From: Castor canadensis
Taxonomy: Eukaryota; Chordata; Mammalia; Rodentia; Castoridae
Length of the DNA stretch: 64,000 bases
Assembly (NCBI RefSeq): GCF_047511655.1
Contig: NC_133397.1
Span: 42,050,001-42,114,000, forward strand
Direction of reading: 5' to 3'
Part shown: positions 11,700 through 23,493 of the stretch, piece after piece
Layout of the letters: every line of letters starts with the position of its first letter
How positions within the stretch are numbered: the first letter of the stretch is position 1
Notes under the pieces: model-generated
Database searches by the model: none
Seen by the model: the letters and a program-made list of their open reading frames with translations, nothing else
Told to the model about the DNA's origin: nothing
Position numbers and translations under genes: made by a program

Positions 11700-12645
11700 G
11701 CTTACAAGAAAAAAAAATAGCAAAACATGAGGAGTAAAATTTCTATAGGAGAAATTAAACAAAATAAATAAGCTAAACCAGAGGAAATAGAATGAACAAT
11801 TTCAAACATATGTTTAGTAATTATCCTTAGAGAGATACACAAGTCTAGTGAAAAATAAAGCAAGGAGAATCAAATATGAAGAGAAACCAACTGGAGATAT
11901 TGAGCATCTATGTGTAATTGCTGATATAACTCAATGCATGAGCTGCATGCCAAAACATATTAGTAGAGTAACATTGTGAAAGAAGGGACTGCCTTAGAAG
12001 GCATTGGAAAAGCATAGAGAAATGAAACAAATGCAAGTTAACAGATATGGAGGATTGAAGTAGAAGTGTAAATATTCCTCTAACAAGAGGATCACAGAAG
12101 AAGAAAGACCTTGAAGTGAAAGGACACAAAGTGCTGAACAGGAGAGGTGACCTCACACAGAGACATTCTTCAGTAACATTAAAGGATATCAAAGAAAAAG
12201 AGGAAATTCTACAAGCTTTCAATGGTAAAAATATATTACCCAAAAAGAATAAGAACATTATCATACCTTTAACAGCTATATTAGATAACAGTGAAGCAGT
12301 GAATTAGTATCTTCAAAGTGCTGAAGGAAACAGTAAACCTAGAATTTATGGTGAACAAAATTATTATTTACATTATTAGACTTTTTTTGTGTGGCTAGGG
12401 ATTGAACCCAGGGTTTAGTTGAATTCTACCATTCAGCAACATGCCCCAGCAAAATTATTATGTAAATGTGAGGTTGAAGATGGACATTTTTGGGTATACA
12501 ACTTCTCATAGTGAACACTACCAAGCATTCATTTTGGAAGAACTTCTGAAGGATATTTCAGGCAGAAGTGACATGAATCTGGGAGAAAGCTATTACATAC
12601 AAGAGGATTCAATGATTCCAGAGGTAAAGGTGAATAAACAATGAA
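11700..12645 (+). mobile_element. Old L1 (L1M/HAL1-type) fragment, split by an ID SINE
   Basis: The right part has the L1 3' ORF2/3' UTR wording, for example GAAGCAGTGAATTAGTATC, GAACTTCTGAAGGATATTTC and AGGCAGAAGTGACATGAATC. A SINE interrupts it at 12368-12449. The A-rich part from 11700 is probably the same element but is less certain. No intact frame is left. Confidence 0.55.
12356..12461 (-). mobile_element. ID-type SINE with 12 bp target-site duplication
   Basis: CAAAATTATTAT is present at 12356-12367 and again at 12450-12461. The insert between them has a T-rich end followed by the reverse tRNA-Ala-like arm (CTAGGGATTGAACCCAGGG) and ends in GCCCCAG. It sits inside an older L1, so it is the younger of the two insertions. 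Confidence 0.9.
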
Positions 12646-12844
12646 GACAGAATGCACATTATTTTAAGCACACAAAATTACTTTCCAAAAAGTCTACAAA
12701 GACTTTATTGTTAAATTTCAAAGATCTAACCTCATATAGGTCAGTTCTCCAGCTACAAAGAAAGAGTTCAGAATCAGAAAAAATTAAAAGAAACTTTGTA
12801 TTTACTGGTGTTAAAAAATAAAACCCATTGAAATTGTAAAAAAA

Positions 12845-12975
12845 AAAGGGAGGGAAGAGGGATAAGAAAAAGTAATAGAGGGGGTAAATTTGATTAAAAC
12901 ACATTATATGTATGTATGGACATATCAAAGTGAAGCCCCTTTGTGCAATTAATATATACTAATAAAATTGTAAAG
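12845..12975 (+). mobile_element. L1 3' UTR fragment
   Basis: This is the reverse complement of the segment found at 52815-52925, including the run around CAAAGTGAAGCCCCTTTGTG. It is therefore the same L1 3' UTR in the opposite orientation. An A/AG-rich stretch precedes it. Confidence 0.75.
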
Positions 12976-13424
12976 AAAAGAATGGTGAAATGGTTATTCT
13001 TGTATATGTTTTCTTATTCATAAATACAAGACCTTTCTTTGGGGCATAATACTAGAAGTAAAACATTTAAATCTTATGTGTATCTTGAATAAAGTTGGGA
13101 ATTTCATTGACATTACATTGACTTTATGTATTCACTTGGGGGCAAATTGTTGTCTTTACAATATTGAAAATTCATAATGATGAACATATTTTGTTGCTTC
13201 ATTTACTTACATTCTATCTCAATAAGTTTTATAGTTTTCTTTGTGGAAGTCTTGCACTTTCTTACACTTATTCCTATGTACCTGTTAGTTTTCATTACCA
13301 CCATCTACCTCTACTATAATTTACCCTTCCTCTACTACAATTTCTAATTTTTACTAGAGGAACAAAATTAGACTACTTTTGTGGATTGAAAATAATAGAG
13401 AAATAACTTATGTACAATAAAATG

Positions 13425-14300
13425 CATAGCTGTTAAATGTTAGTTTGGTAGGTTTAAGAGTTGTTCACATCTGTGTCACCATCATACAAAATGTAGACTA
13501 CTTCTATTACCATAGAAAGTTCCCTTTTTAAAATTAGCCCCCTACTCCCGAGACAACCACTTTTAGATTTCTATCATTGTACATTACCTTTTCTGTTTGT
13601 AACTTTATGTAAATGGGATCACATAGTACTTACTTTTTGTGTCTGGCTTAGTTCACTAAATGTAATATTTTTAAGATCCATTGTTGTGGTGTATGTAAGT
13701 AATTTATTCATTTTTATACCTAAATAGTATTCCATCATACAAATATACCATGATATACTCATTTACCTTTCTGTAGGCATATGGGTTGTTTTTAGTTTTT
13801 GGTTTTTATGAATAAGACTGCTAGATACATATCTTTTTGTGATGTATTTAAATTTGTTCTTTTGTATAAACTGGAAGTGGAGTTTCTAAGTCATATGGTA
13901 GCTGTGCTTGCCCTCTCTTTTTAGTTTTTGTTTTATTTTTTCCTTTTAATGCTCATTTGTAGGCATTCTTTATGTATTCTGGATAGGAATCCTTTGTGAG
14001 ATATGTAACTTGAGAAAAATTTTTTCCTGGCTTTGGTTTGCTTTTCCATTTTCTTAACACATCTTTTGAAGGGCAAAAAAGTTTAATTTTGGCCAAGCTT
14101 GATTTATCTTTTTAAGAAAATAGTGTTTTGGGGGCCCTGACCAGGAAATCTTGGCTTACCTAATGCCATGAAGACAACTTTCTGTTTCATCTAAAAATTT
14201 TATAGTTTTGGCTTTTAGAGGCTCAAAATTATGTTTCCATTTTTGATTTTGTTGTTTTTCTTTTCAGTGTTTGCACTTTAATTTGTAGTATATATTCCTA
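13425..14300 (-). mobile_element. Old L1 ORF2/3' region fragment
   Basis: The antisense phrases of the mammalian L1 3' part occur in order: GGGATCACATAGTACTTAC, TGGCTTAGTTCACTAAATG, AGTATTCCATCATACAAATA, AGTCATATGGTAG and CCTTTGTGAGATATGTAACTT. It is heavily mutated and non-coding. Confidence 0.7.
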
Positions 14301-14739
14301 ACAAAAACTTTTCTTGTATATCCAAGGTCATTATACCTCTCTTTTTAAATCTAAAACATCATAAAGTCTTAATATTCCATACAGTTTGACCATCTTGGTA
14401 TTGTTTTTAAGCAATTGAAGAACGATTATTTTAAAAGCATGAATGATTATTACATTTACTCATACATTGCTTCTGTGCTTATCATAATTTTAGATATGCT
14501 TCATTTCCTTATGGATTTACTTCTCAGGTCTGGAGTGGTCAGCTCATAGTGACTATGTTCCACAACACAGTCCTTGCACTGTTGGCAGAAAGAGTTTACA
14601 GTTGTGCTTTCTGGGCTGATAGCCGAGGGTTGTTGATTTCTGTTGAAAATCATGCCTCACTGTGGCCCTCAGTGACTAACTATAAAATTGGGACCTACAG
14701 AAGGGCTCTGGCTTTCTGCAGAGATATGCTTTATCACTT

Positions 14740-15045
14740 TCCAGTGGTGATGCCTTTAGGATGTGGGGCCTAGTAGGAGATCTTAGGTCACTGGCGACAT
14801 GTCCTGAAAGGGGATTGTGGGATCCCCAGCCCATCTCTTTCCTCTTTCAGTTTTTGCTTCCTGGATCATAAAGCAAGCAGTCTGCTGGGCCACATGCTTT
14901 TAGCATCATGTGTTGCCCTTACCAGAGCCCCAAAGAAGTGGGATCACTGGATCATGGGATGAAACCTCCAGAACTGTGAGGCAAAATAAATATTCTCTTT
15001 AAATTTTGTTGTTGTTTTTGCTGTGAGGGAACACTGACTAATACA
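14740..15045 (+). mobile_element. MaLR LTR (MT/MST-like), 3' part
   Basis: Typical MaLR wording is seen: GGATGTGGGGCCTAGTAGGA, GAAAGGGGATTGTGGGATCC, CCTCCAGAACTGTGAGGC and the polyadenylation area AAAATAAATATTC. It ends with CTGACTAATACA at 15045. This is a non-coding LTR remnant of an ancient endogenous retroelement. Confidence 0.8.
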
Positions 15046-15774
15046 GGTAGGAATTTCAGATGTTGGGGGCACTTAATGAGAGGAGATTCTGGATTTGGGG
15101 TGAGGGAGCGAGGAAAGCAGAGGGAGTGAGTTTTCACTTCATTCAAATCACACTATGGGTGGGATGCACCCCTACACATCCATGCAGCCTGCATATCTCA
15201 GTGATCTAACTAAATAATCCACAGCTGGTGAATCATATATTAATCATGAATTTCTTAACGATCCTTCCTCTTTGGCCATGCATCAATATAAGCACACATC
15301 TCCTTTACATTTTGTTGAAGGGGAAAAGCATCAGATGAATTCTGCTAGATCTTAGGAAAAGAATCTGACAGTCAACGGCACTGGTAAACTTTACAAACAT
15401 TTTCTAGATGGAGCAAGTGGAAAATATATGAACCAGAATTGGGTGTCACATAAACTACAGAGGCACAGTGGAGGGACAGAAGGGATTGTGAAAAGAGCTG
15501 TGCTTTGCAACCAGACAGATCTTGACTACCCAGTCTCAGATAATATCCACCCCTTTCCCCAGATCCTCCTTATTACATTTATTCATTCATTTATAGCACT
15601 ATCCCAATCTGTTACATTGCCTCTTTCTTGACTTGGTTGTTTATTTTCTATCTTCTGCACCAGAATGCTAACTCTATCTTGGTGGTAGCCCTCTTGTCTA
15701 TGGAGTCAGGCATAGACCCTAACACATATACGACTCAATAACTATTGAGTGCATTAATCAGAGAATCCTGTTAG

Positions 15775-16238
15775 TGTTTGGTTAATGAAGTACCCCTCAA
15801 GGGCTCATGTGCTGAAGACTTGGTCCCCAGATGGTGGATCTAAATATTGAATGGTAATTGGATCATGAGTGTTTGGACCTAATCTATGGATAAATCCATT
15901 TGTGGAGTCATAATTTATGAAATTATTAGGACATGGTGGAATTTTTCAGAGGAGGAGCCTAGTTGGAGGAAGTAGGTCGCTGAGGGCATGATTTTTGGGG
16001 GGGCTATATCTTGTCCCAGGCTCCTCTCTGTCTCTTTCTGCTTTGTGGATGCTGTGAGATGAGCAGCATCGTCCACCACACATTCCTGCCACCATGATAT
16101 TCTGCCTCATCAGAGGCTCATAGCAATGGAGCAATCTATCATGGACTAAAATTTCTGAAATCATGAGTCAAAATAAATCTTGCTTCTTTTAAATGGTTTC
16201 TTTCCAGTATTTGTCACAGCTTCAAAAAGTCTAACACA
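15775..16238 (+). mobile_element. MaLR LTR, near full length
   Basis: It begins TGTTTGGTTAATG and ends GTCTAACACA. It contains GACTTGGTCCCCAGATGG, ATTGGATCATGAGTG, GGAGGAGCCTAGTTGG and the AAAATAAATC polyadenylation area. No internal retroviral genes adjoin it, so it is a solo LTR. Confidence 0.8.
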
Positions 16239-16693
16239 CTAGGTTTGACCAATTGCCAGCCATGCCATGTTGGATAATTCTTTTAACTTGACTTTTTGCA
16301 TCCGTAAAGTTGGCTAGCACCTAAATACTTGCCTGGAAGAATTGTTGGAATAAGTATTTGAGATCACAGTGGAAAGTCACAGGATGATATTAGACGTATA
16401 TCAAGAGCTGAATTAATATTGGTTTCTGTATTTCCTATGATGAATTTCTGTTCAAGTGGTTTACCAGTAAAAGAAATTGGGCAGGGATGTTCCCATTTTG
16501 CTTATATATATAAAATTCTAGGTAGGCAAGTGTCTTTCTTTCTCACTAGATATAGTGAGCACCCTGCTTAGGAAAACTGACTCTGGTAATTACCTCTGCT
16601 CTGACAATAACTTGTTTAAATGACCACATAGACAGAATTACATGTCTATTTCTTGAGCTAATTTCTGTGGGGAAGGAAGATCATGTTTAAGCT

Positions 16694-16777
16694 TTGTACC
16701 TGCTTCCTAGTAGGTGCTTAATCAATTTATGCTATCATTGTACCTGCTTCTAGTAGGTGCTTAATCAATTTATGCTA
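16694..16777. repeat. Direct tandem duplication, about 41 bp, period 44
   Basis: The segment starting TTGTACCTGCTTCCTAGTAG at 16694-16734 is repeated at 16738-16777 with a single-base deletion. The unit resembles an L2/MIR tail, with AGTAGGTGCTTAATCAATTT. Confidence 0.95.
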
Positions 16778-18134
16778 AATGAAAAGTGATGTTTGAGCTT
16801 TTATATATGAGGAAGGTATGTCTAGGAGACAAATATAGGGAGGGTTTTCTAGGCAGGGAGAATGTATGCACAAAGATATAGCAGCCAGAAAGACAAGGCA
16901 TAATGGGGGGGAAAGACATGGACCTTCAGAGATGCTCAATATACAAATTATAGCATAAGTGTTCTGATAAATATGGTGAGATGATTTGAAAGGCAGAACA
17001 GAGTCAATGTGGATGTGTGGAAAGTGACAACACAAGCTTGCTAATTGTGCTTGAAATGATTTTCTTGGCAGTGGCAATGAGAGGACACCAATTTGCCTCC
17101 ACTCCTTCAGGAATTCTATCACTAACATCTATAAGACTCAGGCATGTGTGCAAATGGAAGTTCTGGCCTGTAGGTCCTATTTACTCTTCCTACCATAACT
17201 CTACTTAGCATTTATGGGGCCAGCCCAGACTGCACCTCTGAGTTCCACCAACATGTTGCAAACAGCCATCCTCAGGCCTACAGTATGCAAATGAGGGGTG
17301 CAGTCCTCTCTGAGAAGGACAAGGCAGACCTCCAGTCTTTACGCTGAAGATTTTGTATCAGAGCATGCTCAGTGCAGGATTGAGTGGTCACATCCTACTG
17401 GTCTTTGCTTTCTTTGGCCTGTGGGTACAGCATGGTCAGAAAAGAGCCAGAGTGGGGCCCTCTACAGCATGGAGCCTGTTGTTTAGATCTAAGGCCACTT
17501 CTGCCCTCAGACTGCTTCATTACCCATTTATGAAAAGACTGATTACAGAATAAATGGCCAAGGCTGTGCAACAGTATTACTCTCTTTCAACAAATAGGCT
17601 TTTTTAGATATGAACAAAAATACACTTAAAAGTTATTTTTCTCTTGCAGGAACATCTTAGAGTTTTCAAACTCTTTCTTAACCACATCAGCCCAAAGACA
17701 ATGAGTTAAGGCTCTTCTGGGTCAGAGAATATTTTATGAATTTTATTTTTCTTCCACCCTGGCCTCTGCTGAGCTCAGTTGCATGCCACCTGGCAAGGCC
17801 CTATGCTTAGGATCAGTAGAAGGAATGATATTCTAGGGAATTAGTAAAAATGTGGCCCATCTAAGTACAACTCCAGTTTCTTTGTTAATTTGATTAAGTT
17901 CACCCCATCAAGCTCCCGAATGACCTGTGAGCACCAGTGGTGTGAGCAGATGGTAGCTGGTCAGCTGCCAGTGGTGTCTGATCTAGGTCATAGTCCTTTA
18001 TTAGTGCTAAGACTGATGTCTCCAATAGCTCTTCTCTTCTCTAACTCTAGAAAGTAGACACATTCAGTTGTTGACATTTCGTTATTGACAGTCACTAAAG
18101 AGATAGTCTGGACTAGATATAAAGGGCTTGAATT

Positions 18135-18275
18135 CTACTCTTCTGCCATTACTTAGTCGTATGACCCTAGATAGACCACTTGATCTTTGAATGGAGATTT
18201 CTTCTTTTATAACAAGAGAACTCAATGTCCTACCTCACAGGAATGTTTTGAGGATTTAATGAGCCAATGCAAGCC
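18135..18275 (+). mobile_element. MIR SINE fragment
   Basis: It contains CATTACTTAGTCGTATGACC, a CCTACCTCACAGGAATG segment and GAGGATTTAATGAGCCAATG, which match the MIR 3' half. Confidence 0.65.
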
Positions 18276-18644
18276 CACTGAAATATAAGAGATTATTATC
18301 ACTGTGGTGTGAGCCATTTATCATATCTTCTCCAAAATGACAGCTCCACAGGACAGCAGCTCTGCCATATAGAGAAATGATGGTGCAGAGGATTAGAGTG
18401 GGAGCAGGGAAGGCAGGAGGATGGGGAAGGGAGAGGATGAGGTGGAGCAATCTGTTAAAGGAAATGAAAAGTGACTGAAATTCAAGATCTCCTAGTGTTA
18501 AATACTAGACTGCAGACTACATATGCCAGCTCAATTAATAATACAGTCTTTGAGGACTAATTTTTTTTATTTTTTATTTTTTACCACTTCCTCCCACCTG
18601 TTTAGAAATAAGGAAATCCAAATGATCTGGCTTCCTGTACTTTT

Positions 18645-19000
18645 TTTGGGAGTGGGAGTGGTTGGAGTACTAGGGTTTAAACTCAGGGCCTCAGGCTAGC
18701 TAGGCAAGCACTCTACCACTTTAGTCATGTCCCTAACCCTTTTTGTGTTAGTTATTTTTCAGATGAGGTCTTGAACTTTTTGCCTAGGCCCATCTGGGCC
18801 ATGATCCTCTTACCGCTGCTTCCCATGTAGCTGGGATTTATAGGTGTACATTATACCTAGCTTGTCCTTTGAAACGGGGTCTTTCTAAGTTTTGCGTGGG
18901 GAGGGGAAGGGGGACTCTGGCTGGCCTTGGATCTTGATCCACCTATTTCTACCTCCCAAGTAGCTGAGATTACAGGTATGAACCACTGTGCCCAGCCCTT
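18645..19000 (-). mobile_element. Composite ID/dimeric SINE, reverse orientation
   Basis: The left part is a reverse ID arm (TAGGCAAGCACTCTACCAC). Two consecutive body segments follow, each carrying the reverse B-box region, and the element ends GATTACAGGTATGAACCAC. The arrangement parallels the element at 2273-2530. Confidence 0.8.
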
Positions 19001-19019
19001 CCTATATTTTATTTTGGTC

Positions 19020-19465
19020 TTCTGTCTTAAAACTCTCCTTGACCCTCTTTGCTCTAGCCACACTGACACTGTTTGTCTGGAACATATTGACTCACTCAAG
19101 TCTGAGAGCTTTTGCACTTGTTCTTTTTCCCTGGAATTCCCTTCCTGTAATAAGTGCACATCTCTTTTCCTACTTTTTTCCTATTTTTGTTAAAATTAAT
19201 CTCCTTAGAAAGGCCTTTCCCACCAACATTTTATACCATGTGCCTCTTCTCTGATTTGTTTTGCTATCAGCATTGGTCTATCATCAATACATTTTACTTA
19301 TTCAGCTTGAATGTCATTTGTAACTTCTACTAATATGTTAAGTCTTTGAGGGCTGAAATATTTGTTTAATACCATTTTTTCAGTGATAGGAATGGTGCTT
19401 AGTTTATAATAATCTCTCAATAAATATTTGTTGAGTGAGTGAGGGAATGAAGGAATGAATGGAAA
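19020..19465 (+). mobile_element. L2 LINE 3' end, well preserved
   Basis: Diagnostic L2 phrases occur in order: GAGCTTTTGCACTTGTTC, CCTGGAATTCCCTTCC, GTCTTTGAGGGCTGAAATA and the terminal CTCAATAAATATTTGTTGAG followed by GAATGA repeats. Confidence 0.85.
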
Positions 19466-21555
19466 ACACAAATGTGTGGGCTTCCTCAGAGTTAGATTTT
19501 GATTTCTGGAGGTGGGTGCCAGTGATATAATTTATCCCAACACCAAATATTTGCACAATTCCAAATGCTAGCCCTTATGTCTTTTGATTAGACTCCTTCC
19601 CACCAATAAGTTGGTTCTTGAGTTTTAATCTAAACTGTTCACTAAAACCCATAGCAAATGAAGCTGGCTTGAGCATCCTAGACTTCTTAAAAGGAGGGCT
19701 GGGCACGCCAGCCTGATTAGCCACCAATGCTCCAACAGCTGAAGGTGAATGGAAGTCTTCCTGGGCCATTTACTGGAGAAGTGTTAGCTTGACTTTTGAT
19801 ATAGGGGGCCTAGACTGGAGACAACTAATGATCCACAGTGACAATATGGGGAGAATTCTTGGGGGGTCTTTATAGGGACATGGTCTATGAAAGTTTCCCA
19901 TCACTTAGTAGGTAAGACAGTCTATTCTTCATGGCATTTTTCACATTTTTTTCTCTCTTTTCCCCCTTCTTCCCTTGGTTTACCTCTTTGACTCCTCAGT
20001 CTTTCTCTCTCCTAGTCCCTTCCCTTCTCATGCAGAGGGGATGGCTTAAATCTGTAATAGAAGGGGAGGGTTTGCAATTACTTCAAGGAGATTTAGAAGC
20101 ATATGCAGGGGTGTGATAAAGACCAGGAGGTGTACATGCCCCCAGGGTAGTCACCAGAAGTCAGTGTACATGACTTTTCCCCTCTCAGTGGAGCATTTTG
20201 AGTAAACAAACATTAGAAATCAATATAAATGGAAGAGGAAGAATGTTAGTTCTTATAGCTCTTTAAGGATCTTACAAAACGACTCCTGGTATTACCCAGA
20301 ATGAATGGTTTTTTTAGGCTGACCCCTCAATTCAGGAGGGCTGGCTTTGTCTAAGTACGGAACGCACTTGTGTGTATCTGTGCCTGTGCTTTGTGTACTG
20401 CCTGATTTAAGTACGGAATTAATTATAAGGAGAACTCTTGTAGATGTCACAGTCTTTTCTTAGTCACCATCAGCCATACAGCTTTGGACAAGTCACTCCT
20501 TCTCTTTGTTTTCTCAACTTTGGGTGAGGACTTTGAATAAATAAGTCCCTGAAATTGCATGACTGCGTGCAATGAAACGTGAAGCCAAGCTGTGCAGGGT
20601 AGTGAGTGGATGGTGCTGAGCACAGTTCCCACACTTCTCAGGCTTATCCTGCAACTTGACTGTCAGGAACACATGGGAGTAACCCTTTCAACTGCTGGAA
20701 ACACAATGACTTCTAACTTGATATATTTCAGGAAGCAGGAAGCTTTTTGGGTGGCTAAAGTCTTACCAGTAGCCCTCCGTGCCCTTCTGACTGCCTGATT
20801 TCCATAATAGGACAACAAAGTTGTCTAGTAGATTCATTCTTTGAAGATAGGGACCCTGTTATATAGCTTCTGCTGCTTATGAAACAACAACTTAAAACCT
20901 TCCCTGGCCAAACTACCTCTATATGCAACTCATTAATACCTGGCAGTTTAAATGACCCTAGCTAATGGTACGTGGGGAAAAAAATGTCTGAAAGTTCTCT
21001 AAAGGCATAGCTGAAAATGTTCTTTGCATCTTATTATGTGGAGACTATCAGTAAAAATGAAATCATTTTTAATATTTCTCTTTTGTGTGTTTATAAGAAA
21101 CGTCTCAGGATTCAGGGGATACTGTGTTGTAAAGAAAACAAGAAAAGATGGAGTGCTCTTATAAACTTTGAGATTTAGTACATTTTTGAAGCCCATCTAT
21201 GCCAGAACAGAACAGTCAGGGGACTATGGCCAATGCTGTTGGCGAGAATAGGGTATGATGAAGACCTTGGGTCATGGAAAGGATCAAGCTAGCTTTACAT
21301 TATCTAATGTCTGAGGTGAGGAGACTTTGAAGACCTTCATAAATATTTTCCTTACTTATCCTTTAACTTACATCTGGAGACCCACACTATGGAATGTATA
21401 GCCCTGGGAAACCTGGATCATCATGGTGACCATCGGGCCTTTCTACTGAGATCTAAGACTGAAATCCTTCAGTGTTGACTTTCTTGTAACAAATTGAAAG
21501 GGTTTTTTTAAAGACAAAGATGAACAAGTACCAGCACAAAAGTATATTCAGGGCT

Positions 21556-21706
21556 TGGCTTCCTTCCACCTTGCCCCTTTCTTTGATTTGTCTTTTCCTT
21601 CTCCCTCCTTTCTTCTCATGTCTCCTTCTTCTCCTAGTTTATTTCTATTCCTCCCATTTCTCTTCTTCTGTCCTTTTCTTTCCCTTTTTCCTTTTCTACA
21701 CCTTGC
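21556..21706. repeat. Polypyrimidine tract, about 150 bp
   Basis: The plus strand is nearly all C and T for about 150 bases, so the minus strand is polypurine. It is low-complexity sequence. The overlapping frames in both directions are by-products of this composition. Confidence 0.85.
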
Positions 21707-23410
21707 CTCAAACAGGGAATTTACTGAGCAATGTATGCCTCTAGTGGTTGCCTTCAGATCTAAGTAGCTTCTTGGGTTTGTTCCAGGAAGCATTGGAACA
21801 CATTAAAATAGGAAGAACTGGACTGTAGGTAGTATGTGGAGGGAGACAGGAGAGAAGAAGGACATGAAGTGTGAGAGTTGTGAAGGTGCCATATATATCC
21901 TGACCTTAATCCCACTAGCTTTGTCTCATGAGAGAAGATTTTGGTTGGCTACGTTGGGGGAAGAGGTTGTCCATCTAACCATTTCCCATAATCGAGGCCC
22001 CCTTCCACTTTCCTGGCTGGAAGACCCTGTGCTGCACTACAGAGACAAAATGTGACAGAGGCTCATTTTGCCACCTCTTTTGCAGCCAGGGCAACAAAAT
22101 TGGATAATGGCTGGGAAGGAATGCTTTCTGAAGTTTGTTGAGGAGAAACTTTCTTCTCTTTGCAAAGAGAGATGGGCGGAAGTAGCAATCTTTCTTCTTT
22201 GTTTCTGGATTTGACCATGACTGCATGTGGCATCTGGAACTGCTACAGAAACCTTGCTACCAGAGGGAAGGTGTGGCTGGGCATTCCCAGGACAGTAGAA
22301 CAAAGGAAAGGAAAGGTCTTTAGTACTTGAAGTTATCAGATTTCCAATCTAAGCCATGAGCATTTTATTTAACTCACCTTATTGTGTCAGTTTTCTGTAA
22401 CTAAAGTTCTGCTCTTGTAGCTGAAAGCATTTTGATGAGAACCAGCAAGCACAACCTCATGGTTGTATTTTATTTTGTGCTGACTCTTATTCAGTTTTTT
22501 TAATAGACTAGGTTATATTTTAAACAAACAAGCAAAGCACTATATATTTATTTATTCTCTTGATACCCCTTCCTCTGAAGAACCTGAAAGCTCATTCATT
22601 GCTTGTCCTTTAAAACAATCTAATAAAATAAAACAAAACACTTTATGAACCAAAGCTTGAGGCTATTACTTTCAACAATCTTTCTTGATTGTTGCCTTGT
22701 GGTGCTGACCTAAATGAAGCACAGTACCACTTGTGGTAAAGCTGTAGCATTTGGTGGTGTAAGATTTCCCCTGGCTTTCTCTCTGCCTCAGTGTATTCCT
22801 CCCAAAAATGAGGTCTGAAGAGTTCCCCATTTTAATACATGGTGCTCCATAGTGAAATAACACTCTCCAGTGCCATACCCCACCCCAATCTTTTACGTGA
22901 CAAGATAAAAATCAATGCAGGCACCCAGTTGTCCTCTTTGCTTTGACTCCTAAAAGCTTCAAGATTTAACCATTCCATGTCTTTGTTCCACCTCCTTCAA
23001 GATGGATCCTACCATGTCCCACTGTTTCTTGGCATTCAATAAGGGAATATCTGGAGGAAAGGGAGAGAAGAGGAAGGCAATAGAGGCCTGATAACATGGG
23101 GCTGAAGGAGTTTAAGGGGGTTAATGTTGGAAGACATGAGATCAGTCCAGGTGAAGTCAGGATAGGAAGGAAAGATACAAGGCTTGCATTCACCTAGTTT
23201 TCAACAGGATGGACAAATGGAAGAGCCATAGACAGTATCCATTTTGAGAGATCAGTACCTGGGCTGTACTAGGTGTTAATACTTTATATATCACCCCTAG
23301 AGACATGGTTACTTTAAGAAATCTCTGGAAGCTATTAGTGTTTGAGAATTGAAATGAAAGTTTAAAAACCCAAACAGAAAGAAACTTGTATTATTTTGAA
23401 ACTCCTTTAA

Positions 23411-23493
23411 TTTTTTTTTTTTGTAGTACTGGGGATTACCAGGACCTTTACATGGTAGGCAAGTTCTCTACCACTGAGCCACATCCCCAGTCT
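23411..23493 (-). mobile_element. ID-type SINE, reverse orientation
   Basis: A run of T is followed by GTAGTACTGGGGATTACC, then TAGGCAAGTTCTCTACCACTG and GAGCCACATCCCCAG. This is the reverse of the tRNA-Ala-related rodent ID SINE. Confidence 0.85.

Larger units (their letters stand above)
1..12367. other. FSHR-downstream intergenic DNA, distal part
   Basis: No gene is recognisable here. Every open frame is short, lacks a recognisable domain and mostly runs through repeats. Repeats listed separately occupy roughly 1005-1172, 1955-2530, 3120-3620, 4175-6308, 7060-7405, 8548-8917, 9595-9680, 10075-10160 and 11700 onward. The stretches 1-450, 507-1004, 2531-3119, 3621-4174, 6309-7059, 7406-8547, 8918-9594 and 10161-11699 look like unique AT-rich sequence, and I see nothing further in them. 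A small local duplication of a 16-base segment lies near 3665-3706. Confidence 0.7.

Noticed and set aside
14740-16238. Two MaLR LTRs as the ends of one provirus
   Set aside because: They differ from each other in sequence, the DNA between them is only about 730 bases and has no retroviral coding text, so they are separate solo LTRs.
17298-17553. Overlapping frames of 62 and 66 codons
   Set aside because: Two frames are open in the same GC-richer stretch, which points to composition rather than coding. Kept only as an unclassified island.
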